Of a stretch of 64,000 nucleotides of DNA, positions 46,675 through 55,499 are shown one piece after another. The position numbers were made by a program, and so were the translations under genes. The DNA is from Vibrio sonorensis. GTDB lineage: Bacteria; Pseudomonadota; Gammaproteobacteria; Enterobacterales; Vibrionaceae. Within the stretch, counting starts at the first letter, position 1, and the number at the start of each line of letters is the position of its first letter. Location: NCBI RefSeq assembly GCF_001854765.1, contig NZ_LJJE01000071.1, positions 1 through 64,000 of the forward strand. Direction: 5' to 3'. The notes under the pieces are model-generated. The model searched no databases. It saw only the letters and a list, made by a program, of their open reading frames with translations, and had not been told where the DNA came from.

Positions 46675-46721
46675 ACTATTGAGTGATTTATTATGTAATC
46701 GGTTGCTTACCGACTGTTAAC
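46675..46721 (+). promoter_or_regulatory. Shared 47-bp upstream element, copy 1
   Basis: Begins ACTATTGAGTGA, then TTATGTAA, TGCTTACCG and a GTTAAC-like end. It aligns without gaps to 48593-48639 at 38 of 47 positions. It ends 68 bp before the start of the first protease gene. Confidence 0.65.
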
Positions 46722-46789
46722 AAATTAGAGCTTTAGAAGCTCGTAACTAACTGTTAAGGTTAGGTTTTTGTTTAAAGTTGGTGTTGTAT

Positions 46790-48496
46790 ATGAATCAAAA
46801 ATTTAGTAGGCCAATATGGCTGTTAATGGCGGCTGGGGCACTGGTTCCTTTTCAATCACATACGTCGGAAATTTCAGGAAAAATAATCGACGGAACGGAA
46901 GCGGTACAAACCGATTGGGAGTTTATCGCAGCGATAGTTGATAAAGGCCAGTCTGCCGAACTTGGGCAATTTTGCGGAGGCAGCATATTAGATAGTAGGA
47001 GGATCTTAACAGCAGCCCATTGTGTTTATAGCAATGCGGCCGAGGATCTAGAGGTGATTGTTGGCATTAACGATTTGACAATAGAATCGGCATCAAGCGA
47101 GAGGATTGGTGTCTCCAATATTATGATTCACAAAGGATTCAAAGAGAGTAACCTTGTTAATGATATTGCTGTTTTGGAGTTAAATGCAGACATTCAGTTC
47201 ATTTCTTCCAGACCCGTATTGTTACCGATGTCGAATCGAAGTAGAGCCGATACTCCAGATGGTACATTGCTTGAAGTCGCAGGTTGGGGTAGTCGCGGGG
47301 AAAACACACCGCGAACGACCAAATTGATGGAAGTGCAATTGCCACTAGCGACCCAAGCATCTTGTGCAGCTAAGTACAATAGCAACATCAACTATAGATT
47401 TAGTGCCACTGAAAACATTAATAGCGATCAGTTTTGTGCTGGTGATGGAGTGAGTAACAAAGATTCTTGTAATGGAGATAGTGGTGGACCATTGATTAGG
47501 TCTGATACTGGCGAACAGTTGGGGATTGTGAGTTATGGCGAAAACCCCTGCGGTAAGCTGGGAGTGTACAGCAACGTTAGTTATTTTCTTTCTTGGGTAA
47601 AGCTACATCAGTCGCTATCTTATAATGGTTACAAAAGCTATACCATGTCTACAGGACCAGTAACTCGACATTCTATTCCCATCAGAAATACGGGCACAGA
47701 ACCGTTTGCGATAGACAAAGTGACAACTGAATATAGTTTATTGCCATCATCAAACTGCGAGGGAAAGGTCTTAATCTCAGGGCAAAGTTGTCAATTGGAT
47801 ATTGAGTTTGTACGTCAAATTGGGATAGTAGGCTTTTTTAAAGCAACGTTAGAAGTCTCTCAAAACGGAAATACAGAAGAAGTTGTTGTATCCAGGCGTC
47901 AACGTCCGGTTCAAGCGGCAACGAATGTATTAGATCTTGCTGTCACCTCAATGCTATATCCATTCGAATTGACCGTCTATCAAAACGGCAATCCGTGGCA
48001 GCCAGTCAATAGCTCCTTGGAGTCTTCAAGCCTAGCTGGTGGAACAGAACTTATATTGGACAATCTGCCTAAAGGGTACATAGGTTTCGATTTAGATATA
48101 GAATTGGAAGCCGGTGACAGTTTTTCAATCGAGTTAAACAACAAAGATTACCCATATTCTAAGAGTGTTATGCGCACCAGTGTAAAAAATGCCCGACAAG
48201 CCATCGCGCTTGATAAAGACTTTAATACACTTGTCTTTTCATTTAACAAGGCAAGGAGTGACTCTGGAAAAGTTACGATGAATAACTTAAGAGTGATCGA
48301 CCAGGCAGAGTACGAATCAATAACGAAAGAGCAAACAGAAACAAGTGAAGCCCCTTCACTTGGAGAACCAGTAACAGATACAACTCCAACGGAGACGCCA
48401 AAAGCCATCTCTGGTGACTCTGGAGGAGGCGGCACATTATGTTTTGGTAGCCTACTACTGATAATAGTGACAAGAATGCGAAAGTTAATTAGATAA
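46790..48496 (+). CDS. Secreted trypsin-like serine protease with GlyGly-CTERM (VesB-like)
   Basis: An extracellular S1 protease of 568 aa. A signal peptide (about 1-28) precedes a short pro-region cleaved before IIDGT. The catalytic triad is H77 (LTAAHC), D125 (NDIAVLEL) and S231 (GDSGGP), and the S1 pocket residue is Asp225, giving trypsin-like Arg/Lys preference. A ~280-residue beta-rich extension ends in SGGGG, a membrane helix and Arg/Lys residues. In Vibrio this tail is processed by rhombosortase after type II secretion. The start at ATG 46790 puts the signal peptide at the terminus; the frame is open 12 bp further upstream. Confidence 0.92.
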   Translation: MNQKFSRPIWLLMAAGALVPFQSHTSEISGKIIDGTEAVQTDWEFIAAIVDKGQSAELGQFCGGSILDSRRILTAAHCVYSNAAEDLEVIVGINDLTIESASSERIGVSNIMIHKGFKESNLVNDIAVLELNADIQFISSRPVLLPMSNRSRADTPDGTLLEVAGWGSRGENTPRTTKLMEVQLPLATQASCAAKYNSNINYRFSATENINSDQFCAGDGVSNKDSCNGDSGGPLIRSDTGEQLGIVSYGENPCGKLGVYSNVSYFLSWVKLHQSLSYNGYKSYTMSTGPVTRHSIPIRNTGTEPFAIDKVTTEYSLLPSSNCEGKVLISGQSCQLDIEFVRQIGIVGFFKATLEVSQNGNTEEVVVSRRQRPVQAATNVLDLAVTSMLYPFELTVYQNGNPWQPVNSSLESSSLAGGTELILDNLPKGYIGFDLDIELEAGDSFSIELNNKDYPYSKSVMRTSVKNARQAIALDKDFNTLVFSFNKARSDSGKVTMNNLRVIDQAEYESITKEQTETSEAPSLGEPVTDTTPTETPKAISGDSGGGGTLCFGSLLLIIVTRMRKLIR

Positions 48497-48592
48497 TCTA
48501 TTGACTGGCGTCTTAAACAAGAGGCCAGTCATAGTATAAAAAGATGATTGTTTCTGGCTAAATACGGACTTCAACACGAGATTTCATCGCTA

Positions 48593-48639
48593 ACTATTGA
48601 GTGAATTGTTATGTAACCAAGTGCTTACCGTTTGCTAAC
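48593..48639 (+). promoter_or_regulatory. Shared 47-bp upstream element, copy 2
   Basis: Matches 46675-46721 at 38 of 47 positions, including identical ACTATTGAGTGA, TTATGTAA and TGCTTACCG blocks. It ends 70 bp before the second protease start, almost the same spacing as copy 1. No copy was seen before the third protease. Confidence 0.65.
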
Positions 48640-48709
48640 CAAAGTGATATACAATCGCTGTTTTTAGTCTGTTACCTTACATTTTTGTGGTTCAAAATGT
48701 GATGTAAAA

Positions 48710-50506
48710 ATGATTAAAACTCGAGTTAGTTATCTTTTTCAATTACTACTCTTTTTATTGTTGTTGTCGCCAATTTCTATTTCTTCTTCAAATGCTTCAC
48801 CTAGAATTATCAGCGGCAAGCCAGTTGAAAAGAATGAATGGCCATTTTTGGTCGCTTTGGTGAAAAAAGGTCAGCCTGCTTTTGAAGGTCAATTTTGTGG
48901 TGGAACCATTATTGATGAATGGCGAATACTTACTGCCGCTCATTGTGTTCACGGAATAAACCCGGAAGATCTTGAAGTTGTCGTTGGTGTGAATGATCTT
49001 TCTAAAGAGACGACGCAAGGGACCCGTTACGGCGTAGATAATATTATCAATGAAGATTTTTTCGACTATAGCGCAAAAGATTACGATATGGCTATCGTTG
49101 AACTATCGCGCAAACTCATTGGTTCAGATTTTCAACCAGTAAGCTTGGCAAGGAACTTACCCCGAGGAGGCACTGAAGATGGTGCACCTCTGCTTATTGC
49201 GGGATGGGGGGCGACTGACGCAGAAAATGCACTTCAAAGTTCGCCTTTCAAACTGCATCAAGCAGAGTTGAACTTAATGAGCCAATCTGAGTGCCGTAGT
49301 TTCGTTTCTAGTAATCCTCTGATTGGTGCATTGATTCGCGACAGTAACCTATGCGCTAAAGCAGTAGATTCGCAAAATGCTTGCCAAGGGGATAGTGGGG
49401 GCCCATTAGTCAGGAAAGACACTGGGGAACAGATAGGTGTATTAAGTTGGACTCTAGCTGACTGCAAGAGCCTCAGTGTATACAGTGATGTGAGCTATTT
49501 TAATGCTTGGATAAGGTCAGTTCAAAACGGACTTTCGCAAACCTCAATTAAATATTTGGGCGTCACGTCAGAAAGTAACCCTACTCATACTTTGACTTAC
49601 GTAAACAAAACAAGTTTTCCCATTACGATAAAGGGCATTGCGGGCGCTCCGTATAAGTACAATATGGAAAACACGACGGTTGATAGTATCTCGGGTTGCG
49701 CTAACCCTACATTAGCCCCAGGAGATGCGTGTGATATATCCGTTAGGTTGAGTCAAATACGAAATGGTTTAACTGGGTTTTATATTGAAACGGAATATGA
49801 AGTTAATGGTGTCCAAGCTTCACTCTTTACCGAGCGTTATTACCACAAATACCAACCTTCCGCCCTTGACTTGACAACAGTGATCCCATTTTCAAGCTTT
49901 GGTGCATACACGAATGGAAATGAGTGGCAGTTAGAGGGGGAAAAACTCGTATCTTCTGTGCTTGTTGGAAACTCTCAGTTTATTATCGGTGAACTATCAA
50001 AAGGGTATATTGCATTTAGTGTCGAAACAGAAGGTTTAGAGGCTGGGGATACTATTAACTATACTGCTAACAACACCACTTTCGACAAAGTTGGTAACGT
50101 GGCCTTGGCGTTAGAAAATACTTCAAACTACTTAACTTTTCAGTTTAACAAGCAGAGTGCAACTTCATTGGGAAAAGTGACTTTGAGCAATTTCAGGAGC
50201 CTCAGCAAAGCAGAATACGAGGCGATACCTGAGCAACACCTACAAGTTAAGAAACAACCAATGTTAAGCGATGTCTTGACTGAGGGGGAGACGATAGGTA
50301 GTGGCAAGCCCAGCGAAGAAAACAACGGCTCTCAAGACAATGAACCAGAGGTGATAGTAGATAATCAAAATTCTGCGTTGCAACATTCAGACTCAGGTGG
50401 CGGTGGTGGGACGAGTTCCTCAATATTACTGTTCGTCATGGGGTGTTTACTTTTTCGAAGAACTTTTTCTCCTAGCTTGGTGGACTTTCCATTAGTGTGT
50501 CGTTGA
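48710..50506 (+). CDS. Secreted S1-family serine protease with GlyGly-CTERM and altered S1 pocket
   Basis: A 598-aa paralogue of the preceding protease. Signal peptide about 1-30, mature start at IISGK, triad H78, D126 and S229. The pocket residue, Asp in trypsin, is Asn223 (NACQGDSGG), so Arg/Lys specificity is not expected. The same beta-rich extension follows, ending in SGGGGG, a membrane helix and FRR. About 16 residues then run past the usual Arg cluster (TFSPSLVDFPLVCR); one missing base near 50455 would instead give an early stop after KNFFS, so the end may be miscalled. It probably follows its own promoter carrying the shared 47-bp element. Confidence 0.88.
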   Translation: MIKTRVSYLFQLLLFLLLLSPISISSSNASPRIISGKPVEKNEWPFLVALVKKGQPAFEGQFCGGTIIDEWRILTAAHCVHGINPEDLEVVVGVNDLSKETTQGTRYGVDNIINEDFFDYSAKDYDMAIVELSRKLIGSDFQPVSLARNLPRGGTEDGAPLLIAGWGATDAENALQSSPFKLHQAELNLMSQSECRSFVSSNPLIGALIRDSNLCAKAVDSQNACQGDSGGPLVRKDTGEQIGVLSWTLADCKSLSVYSDVSYFNAWIRSVQNGLSQTSIKYLGVTSESNPTHTLTYVNKTSFPITIKGIAGAPYKYNMENTTVDSISGCANPTLAPGDACDISVRLSQIRNGLTGFYIETEYEVNGVQASLFTERYYHKYQPSALDLTTVIPFSSFGAYTNGNEWQLEGEKLVSSVLVGNSQFIIGELSKGYIAFSVETEGLEAGDTINYTANNTTFDKVGNVALALENTSNYLTFQFNKQSATSLGKVTLSNFRSLSKAEYEAIPEQHLQVKKQPMLSDVLTEGETIGSGKPSEENNGSQDNEPEVIVDNQNSALQHSDSGGGGGTSSSILLFVMGCLLFRRTFSPSLVDFPLVCR

Positions 50507-50510
50507 AAGA

Positions 50511-50548
50511 AAGCCGCCGTATTTTCGTATAAATATGGCGGCTTTATT
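50511..50548. terminator. Bidirectional terminator between two proteases
   Basis: AAGCCGCC pairs with GGCGGCTT (50511-50518, 50537-50544), extended inward by AT pairs; A- and T-rich flanks on both strands. Confidence 0.88.
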
Positions 50549-50552
50549 TCGG

Positions 50553-52193
50553 TTATTTTCTAATTCTAGTTATTAATCCGACTAGTAAAAACGAGAGTAG
50601 GCCGAGTGAACCACCGCCACCACCGCTACTACCTGCTTTTGGCGTAGTAGAACCATTTGGGTTTGTCGGTGTTGTGGAGACGATCCCGTTGAGGTTGTTG
50701 TACTCTTGTTCTGAGATGGTTCGGAAGTTTTTTACAGTGGCACTGGCGGTGTTAGCCGTTGCCATCTTCTTGAAAGACAATTCAATATCATTGGACTGTT
50801 CTTGTAGAACAAATGCTAATGTTTTTGAAGCACTTTCATTGGTTAGATGATAAATATTGCCATTGACAGCTACTCTTAACATATCGCTGTCTTCGACAGT
50901 CTTGTCCACATCAAATGAAACATACCCTTGAGGCAATCCACTAATAGTTAGTGTGGACACATTTCCTGTTGATAGATTGGGCGAGGATTGCAAAATGCCA
51001 TCAACAACATGCCATGGGTAGTAGTTACTGTAAATGTTTGCGTTTGAAAATGGTATGCTGTTCTTCACATCGATAGAAGCATTTAAAACGCTCTTCAATG
51101 TTGCAGAGAGTTCAAGGTCTTCACTGACTCCAACGACGGGAACCAAAAGACTTACTTCACCTGTACCTAAAGCATAGACGCCTAAATGTACGCTTATCTC
51201 ACAGCTTTCCCCTGTTAACAAAGTTTGATTACTACAGCCAGATACGCTTTTAACCGTAGCGCCTTGGATGCTATTTTGTCTAATTGCTCCCAAGGTAATA
51301 GCGTTATTTGAATTGTTGGTCAGAGTAAATTTCGGATATACATTGTTTACGGTTACATAACCTAGGTTTCTTTTAGATGTATAGGCTAATCCATTAGTGT
51401 GAAAGTTGGTCCACGAATCTATGTAGCTTACATTGGTATAGACGCCCATCTTCCCGCATTGCTCTTTACCGTAGCTAACAATACCGATTTGTTGACGAGA
51501 ATCTTTACGAATAATTGGCCCACCACTATCACCGAAACAGGAGTCCTTATTCGTGACGCCATCACCAGCACAAAAGTTAGGAGAATCAATATTTCTCGAC
51601 TCGTCTTCAAATCGGTCTGCACAGGTGTTCTGGTCGACTAGGGGAACATCAACTTCCAATAGTAAAGGAGAGCGTTTCCGGTTGTTTGAATCTACCACGG
51701 TCGAACCCCAGCCTGCGACAGTAAGAGTCGTTCCATCCGGCGTGTTTCGGCGGGTAGATTCACCAGCTAAGGTTACTGGTGAAGAATAGTTGTTATCAAG
51801 ATCACGGCTCAATTCAATAATTGCAGCATCAGTAGAGGGCGTATTTTTGTGTCCTCTGTTGATCATAATATTTTTGACACCAAGACGTTGACCTGTAGAA
51901 GAAGCCGCACCTAAGTCGGATGCACCGACAACGACTTCGATGTCGGCCGGAGAAAGATCGTCCACACAGTGAGCTGCGGTAAGAACGTGTTTTGAGCTGA
52001 TAATGCTACCGGCACAAAATTGGCCTTTATCTGCTGGAAATCCTTTAAAAACTAAGGCTGCCATAAATTCCCAATCCGTCTTTGAAGCGGTACTACCATC
52101 AACAATCTTTGCGGATATATCTTGGGCATTACTAATCAGCGGAAGTGTGCTAAGTGCAGAAAACAAAACTAAATTTACTACGTTTTTTCGCAT
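50553..52193 (-). CDS. Secreted trypsin-like serine protease with GlyGly-CTERM
   Basis: A 546-aa third member of the cluster, in reverse orientation. Signal peptide about 1-23, mature start at IVDGS after AK, triad H75, D122 and S223, pocket Asp217 (trypsin-like). The C-terminal extension (about 260-510) and tail SSGGGGGSLGLLSFLLVGLITRIRK fit rhombosortase processing. Closest in layout to VesB/VesA of V. cholerae, but orthology needs a tree. Its upstream region lacks the shared 47-bp element, so it may be controlled separately. Confidence 0.92.
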   Translation of the reverse strand: MRKNVVNLVLFSALSTLPLISNAQDISAKIVDGSTASKTDWEFMAALVFKGFPADKGQFCAGSIISSKHVLTAAHCVDDLSPADIEVVVGASDLGAASSTGQRLGVKNIMINRGHKNTPSTDAAIIELSRDLDNNYSSPVTLAGESTRRNTPDGTTLTVAGWGSTVVDSNNRKRSPLLLEVDVPLVDQNTCADRFEDESRNIDSPNFCAGDGVTNKDSCFGDSGGPIIRKDSRQQIGIVSYGKEQCGKMGVYTNVSYIDSWTNFHTNGLAYTSKRNLGYVTVNNVYPKFTLTNNSNNAITLGAIRQNSIQGATVKSVSGCSNQTLLTGESCEISVHLGVYALGTGEVSLLVPVVGVSEDLELSATLKSVLNASIDVKNSIPFSNANIYSNYYPWHVVDGILQSSPNLSTGNVSTLTISGLPQGYVSFDVDKTVEDSDMLRVAVNGNIYHLTNESASKTLAFVLQEQSNDIELSFKKMATANTASATVKNFRTISEQEYNNLNGIVSTTPTNPNGSTTPKAGSSGGGGGSLGLLSFLLVGLITRIRK

Positions 52194-52606
52194 GTGTTGT
52201 CCATGATTATAAAATTGGTTTCACGAATACTAGTGCTATTTTAATCAGGAGTGAATGCCAACCTATTTCATGTTTTAAAACAAAGCGCTATTTACGACGT
52301 TTAATTGCATTAATGTGGTGTAAGTCCCGATTTTATAGAAGATTTTTTCATATTTTCGGAGGATCATGCCGTATATGCATTACGAGCGATAACAAAGTGC
52401 AAGCAACGGCATTACACAGTATTAACATTTAATTTGTTGACCTAAATGATGCTGTATATTTTTATTTTGGTGGATGTATTGTTGATCTATTTCTTGCTAG
52501 ATCTAAATGTAGAAAAGGCTGTCAGTCGACAAAATGAATGGGTAGGGTAGAATTAAAAGGCGGATTTAAACTAAGCCGCGCAATGCGGCTTAGTTTCTGC
52601 GTGTAA
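52194..52606. other. Gene-less interval between the third protease and purT
   Basis: A 413-bp AT-rich gap. The only structure I see is a stem CTAAGCCGC/GCGGCTTAG (52571-52579, 52585-52593) followed on the minus strand by TTTAAAT, a moderate purT terminator. The rest is likely promoter DNA of the third protease. Confidence 0.6.
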
Positions 52607-53782
52607 TTAGTAAATCACTTTCACTTTTTTGGCGGCTGTAACCGCGTCTTCTATTGCTTTTTCAATAGTGTCACGGCGAGTGATGGTCACCCCTAGACGT
52701 CGACGTCCATCTATATCTGGTTTGCCAAAGAGCTTTAACTGGGTTTGAGGAACCGTTAGCGCTTCGTTCATGCCTTCAAAACGAATGTCAGTAGAAGTAC
52801 CTTGCCCTAGAATCACAGCCGAAGCCGCGGGACCAAATTGCGTAATACCCGCAATAGGTGAACCGGTGAATGCTCGAACGTGGAGAGCAAACTCAGACAT
52901 ATCTTGCGACATAAGGGTAACAAGACCAGTGTCGTGAGGGCGAGGGGACACTTCATTAAAGATCACAGTGTCACCTTTTACAAACAGCTCGACACCGAAA
53001 ATACCAAATCCACCTAGTGCATTCACCACCTTGCCCGCAGCATCTTGCGCGGTGGCAAGTGCCGTTTCACTCATAGCTTGTGGCTGCCATGACTCGCGGT
53101 AATCTCCATCTTCTTGGCGATGGCCGATTGGCGCGCAGAAATGTACTCCATCAGAGGCTCTAACAGTCAGCAAAGTGATTTCGTAGTCAAAATCAATAAA
53201 GCCTTCAACAATAACGCGTCCAGCGCCGGTGCGGCCGCCTTCTTGTGCATACTGCCACGCTTTATCAATATCTTCGGGCGTCTTCAGAACACTCTGCCCT
53301 TTGCCTGAAGAGGACATAACTGGCTTACATACACAAGGCAGCCCCACTTTCTCGACAGCGGCGACGAAACTCTCATAGTTGTCAGCAAACTGGTAAGGTG
53401 AGGTTGTTAATTCAAGCTCTTCTGCAGCCAAGCGGCGAATGCCTTCACGGTTCATGGTAAGTTTAGTCGCCTTAGCTGAAGGAACGACGTTGAGTCCTTT
53501 GGCTTCCAGCTCAACTAAGGTGTCGGTTGCGATGGCTTCAATCTCTGGAACGACGTAGTCTGGTTTTTCTTCACTGATGACTTGAGCGAGAGCCTCTCCG
53601 TCTAGCATATTGAATACGCGGCTACGATGGGCGACCTGCATTGCTGGAGCGCCTTCATAGCGATCACAAGCGATGACTTCTAAACCTAAGCGCTGACATT
53701 CAATGGCAACTTCTTTGCCAAGTTCACCTGAGCCAAGTAACAGAACACGTGTTGCGTGCGGGCGATTTGCTGTACCAAACAT
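52607..53782 (-). CDS. purT: Formate-dependent phosphoribosylglycinamide formyltransferase
   Basis: A 391-aa ATP-grasp enzyme that formylates GAR using formate and ATP, an alternative to folate-dependent PurN. The N-terminal [21 protein letters not shown] is the pre-ATP-grasp dinucleotide-like domain. The ATP-grasp core contains [12 protein letters not shown], and the Mg-binding end [22 protein letters not shown] is complete. A PurR box lies 65 bp upstream. Monocistronic. Confidence 0.97.
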   Translation of the reverse strand: MFGTANRPHATRVLLLGSGELGKEVAIECQRLGLEVIACDRYEGAPAMQVAHRSRVFNMLDGEALAQVISEEKPDYVVPEIEAIATDTLVELEAKGLNVVPSAKATKLTMNREGIRRLAAEELELTTSPYQFADNYESFVAAVEKVGLPCVCKPVMSSSGKGQSVLKTPEDIDKAWQYAQEGGRTGAGRVIVEGFIDFDYEITLLTVRASDGVHFCAPIGHRQEDGDYRESWQPQAMSETALATAQDAAGKVVNALGGFGIFGVELFVKGDTVIFNEVSPRPHDTGLVTLMSQDMSEFALHVRAFTGSPIAGITQFGPAASAVILGQGTSTDIRFEGMNEALTVPQTQLKLFGKPDIDGRRRLGVTITRRDTIEKAIEDAVTAAKKVKVIY

Positions 53783-53846
53783 AGTAGACCTTTCAATAAA
53801 GTGGATATTGAGAAATTGCTTGGCATGATACTGAGTTTGACCGGAA

Positions 53847-53862
53847 AAGCAATCGTTTGCGT
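53847..53862 (-). promoter_or_regulatory. PurR operator of purT
   Basis: AAGCAATCGTTTGCGT matches the PUR consensus at 14 of 16 positions, placed like the purC box relative to its gene. Confidence 0.8.
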
Positions 53863-53918
53863 TTGTCGGAATTTTTGATTCTGCAAAGGTAAATAAAACC
53901 CGATACTCCGACCATAAG

Positions 53919-53934
53919 TGTGACTTGTGTCACG
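53919..53934 (+). promoter_or_regulatory. Candidate CRP site upstream of the SLC13 transporter
   Basis: TGTGACTTGTGTCACG keeps the TGTGA and TCAC half-sites with correct 6-bp spacing. It is 137 bp before the transporter start, a reasonable location for catabolite control of dicarboxylate uptake. Confidence 0.6.
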
Positions 53935-54070
53935 TTATTTTTGGTAACATTATGCCGTCATCCATTTCATTGATCTGACGCTATACGACTAATGACAAGC
54001 AAAGTCATGATCGTTTGTCGCAGAGGAAGTTTTCCAATGTGAGCATTGTTAAATCTCAGGAAGAGTCGTC

Positions 54071-55495
54071 GTGAATTTACGTCCAAAAGCAAAATATATT
54101 ATTCCATTAATTATTCCAATTATCGTTCTTTTGATGCCACTTTCGGCTTTTCCGTTTGATGGGTTAACCATTGTGCAGCAAAGAGTGATTGCCATTTTTT
54201 TACTTGCCGCACTGTGCTGGGTCTTTGAACCTATACCCATCTACGCGACGTCTGTTGTCATTATTGTCTTAGAGCTGCTTTTGCTCTCGGACAAAGGCAT
54301 TCTTTGGTTTAGAAGTGGAGCCGGAGAGGCCCATTTTGGCGAACTACTCAATTACAAAGACATAATGGCGACGTTTGCTAGCCCGATTATTATGCTTTTC
54401 CTCGGTGGTTTCTTTTTGGCTATGGCGGCGACCAAGTATCGTTTAGACGTAAACTTAGCGCGAGTGTTACTCAAACCTTTTGGCCGAGATCCTAAGTTCG
54501 TAATGTTAGGACTGATGATGATCACCGCAGTGTTTTCTATGTTTATGTCGAACACGGCAACCACCGCGATGATGCTGTCTATTTTAACTCCGGTGATTGC
54601 AGTCTTAGGTCCTAAAGACCCCGGCAGAATCGCCTTTGCCCTGTGTATTCCAGTTGCTGCCAATATTGGAGGGATTGGTACTCCAATTGGTACGCCACCC
54701 AATGCGATAGCACTTAAGTACTTGGTGGGCGAGCACACCATCTCATTTGGCTCTTGGATGGCATTTGGTGTACCGTTTGTGGTAGTTATGATGGCATTAG
54801 CATGGGCATTGATTCACTTTTTATACCGTTCGGACCAAGAAGCTATTGATCTGGATATCAAAGGACGATTTTTAAAAACACCTAAAGCGATCATGGTATA
54901 CGTGACCTTTACTTTGACCATTGTGCTTTGGCTTATGGGGTCTCTGCATGGTATGAACTCATACACCGTTGCTCTGATCCCAGTGGCGCTCTTTTCCCTT
55001 ACCGGCATTATCAATAAAGAAGATCTAAAGAAAATTTCATGGGATGTGTTGTGGCTTGTATCCGGTGGTATCGCCCTTGGACTTGCACTTGATCAGACTG
55101 GGTTGGCACAGCTTGTTGTTCACAGTATCCCCTTTGGCGAGTTTTCGCCTTATGTGGTGTTAGTGGGTTCTGCATTTTTATGTCTGCTGATGGCAAACTT
55201 TATGTCTCATACTGCGACGGCAAACTTGTTAATGCCAATCATGGCTGCTTTAGGCGCTTCGATGACGTCGTTAACTCCATTAGGAGGAGAAGTTACGCTT
55301 ATTCTTGTGGTTACCTTTGCCGCGTCATTGGGCATGTCGTTACCTATTAGTACGCCACCAAATGCCTTAGCGCACGCGACAGGGAATGTACAAAGTAGTC
55401 AAATGGCCAAAGTGGGCGTGATACTTGGCTTGGTGGGGGTTCTACTTAGCTTTGTACTCGTTTGGGCGCTTCTGGCTCTAGGCCATATAGGGTAA
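54071..55495 (+). CDS. SLC13/DASS family sodium-coupled dicarboxylate or anion transporter
   Basis: A 474-aa permease with about eleven hydrophobic segments and the inverted-repeat sodium-binding motifs of the DASS family: SNTATTAMM and IGTPIGTPPNAIA in the first half, and SHTATANLL and LPISTPPNALAHAT in the second. Succinate, other C4-dicarboxylates or citrate are likely substrates. The start is GTG after AGGAAGAG. It is followed 4 bp later by a sensor kinase and then a response regulator, suggesting substrate-linked regulation. Confidence 0.9.
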   Translation: MNLRPKAKYIIPLIIPIIVLLMPLSAFPFDGLTIVQQRVIAIFLLAALCWVFEPIPIYATSVVIIVLELLLLSDKGILWFRSGAGEAHFGELLNYKDIMATFASPIIMLFLGGFFLAMAATKYRLDVNLARVLLKPFGRDPKFVMLGLMMITAVFSMFMSNTATTAMMLSILTPVIAVLGPKDPGRIAFALCIPVAANIGGIGTPIGTPPNAIALKYLVGEHTISFGSWMAFGVPFVVVMMALAWALIHFLYRSDQEAIDLDIKGRFLKTPKAIMVYVTFTLTIVLWLMGSLHGMNSYTVALIPVALFSLTGIINKEDLKKISWDVLWLVSGGIALGLALDQTGLAQLVVHSIPFGEFSPYVVLVGSAFLCLLMANFMSHTATANLLMPIMAALGASMTSLTPLGGEVTLILVVTFAASLGMSLPISTPPNALAHATGNVQSSQMAKVGVILGLVGVLLSFVLVWALLALGHIG

Positions 55496-55499
55496 TCAA

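Noticed and set aside
48497..48540. Stem ACTGGC...GCCAGT after the first protease as an intrinsic terminator
   Set aside because: The stem is interrupted and no T-run follows, so it was not called.
52154..52432. 92-aa plus-strand ORF overlapping the third protease start and the gap
   Set aside because: Cysteine-rich random-looking sequence, antisense to the protease signal peptide, no ribosome site.
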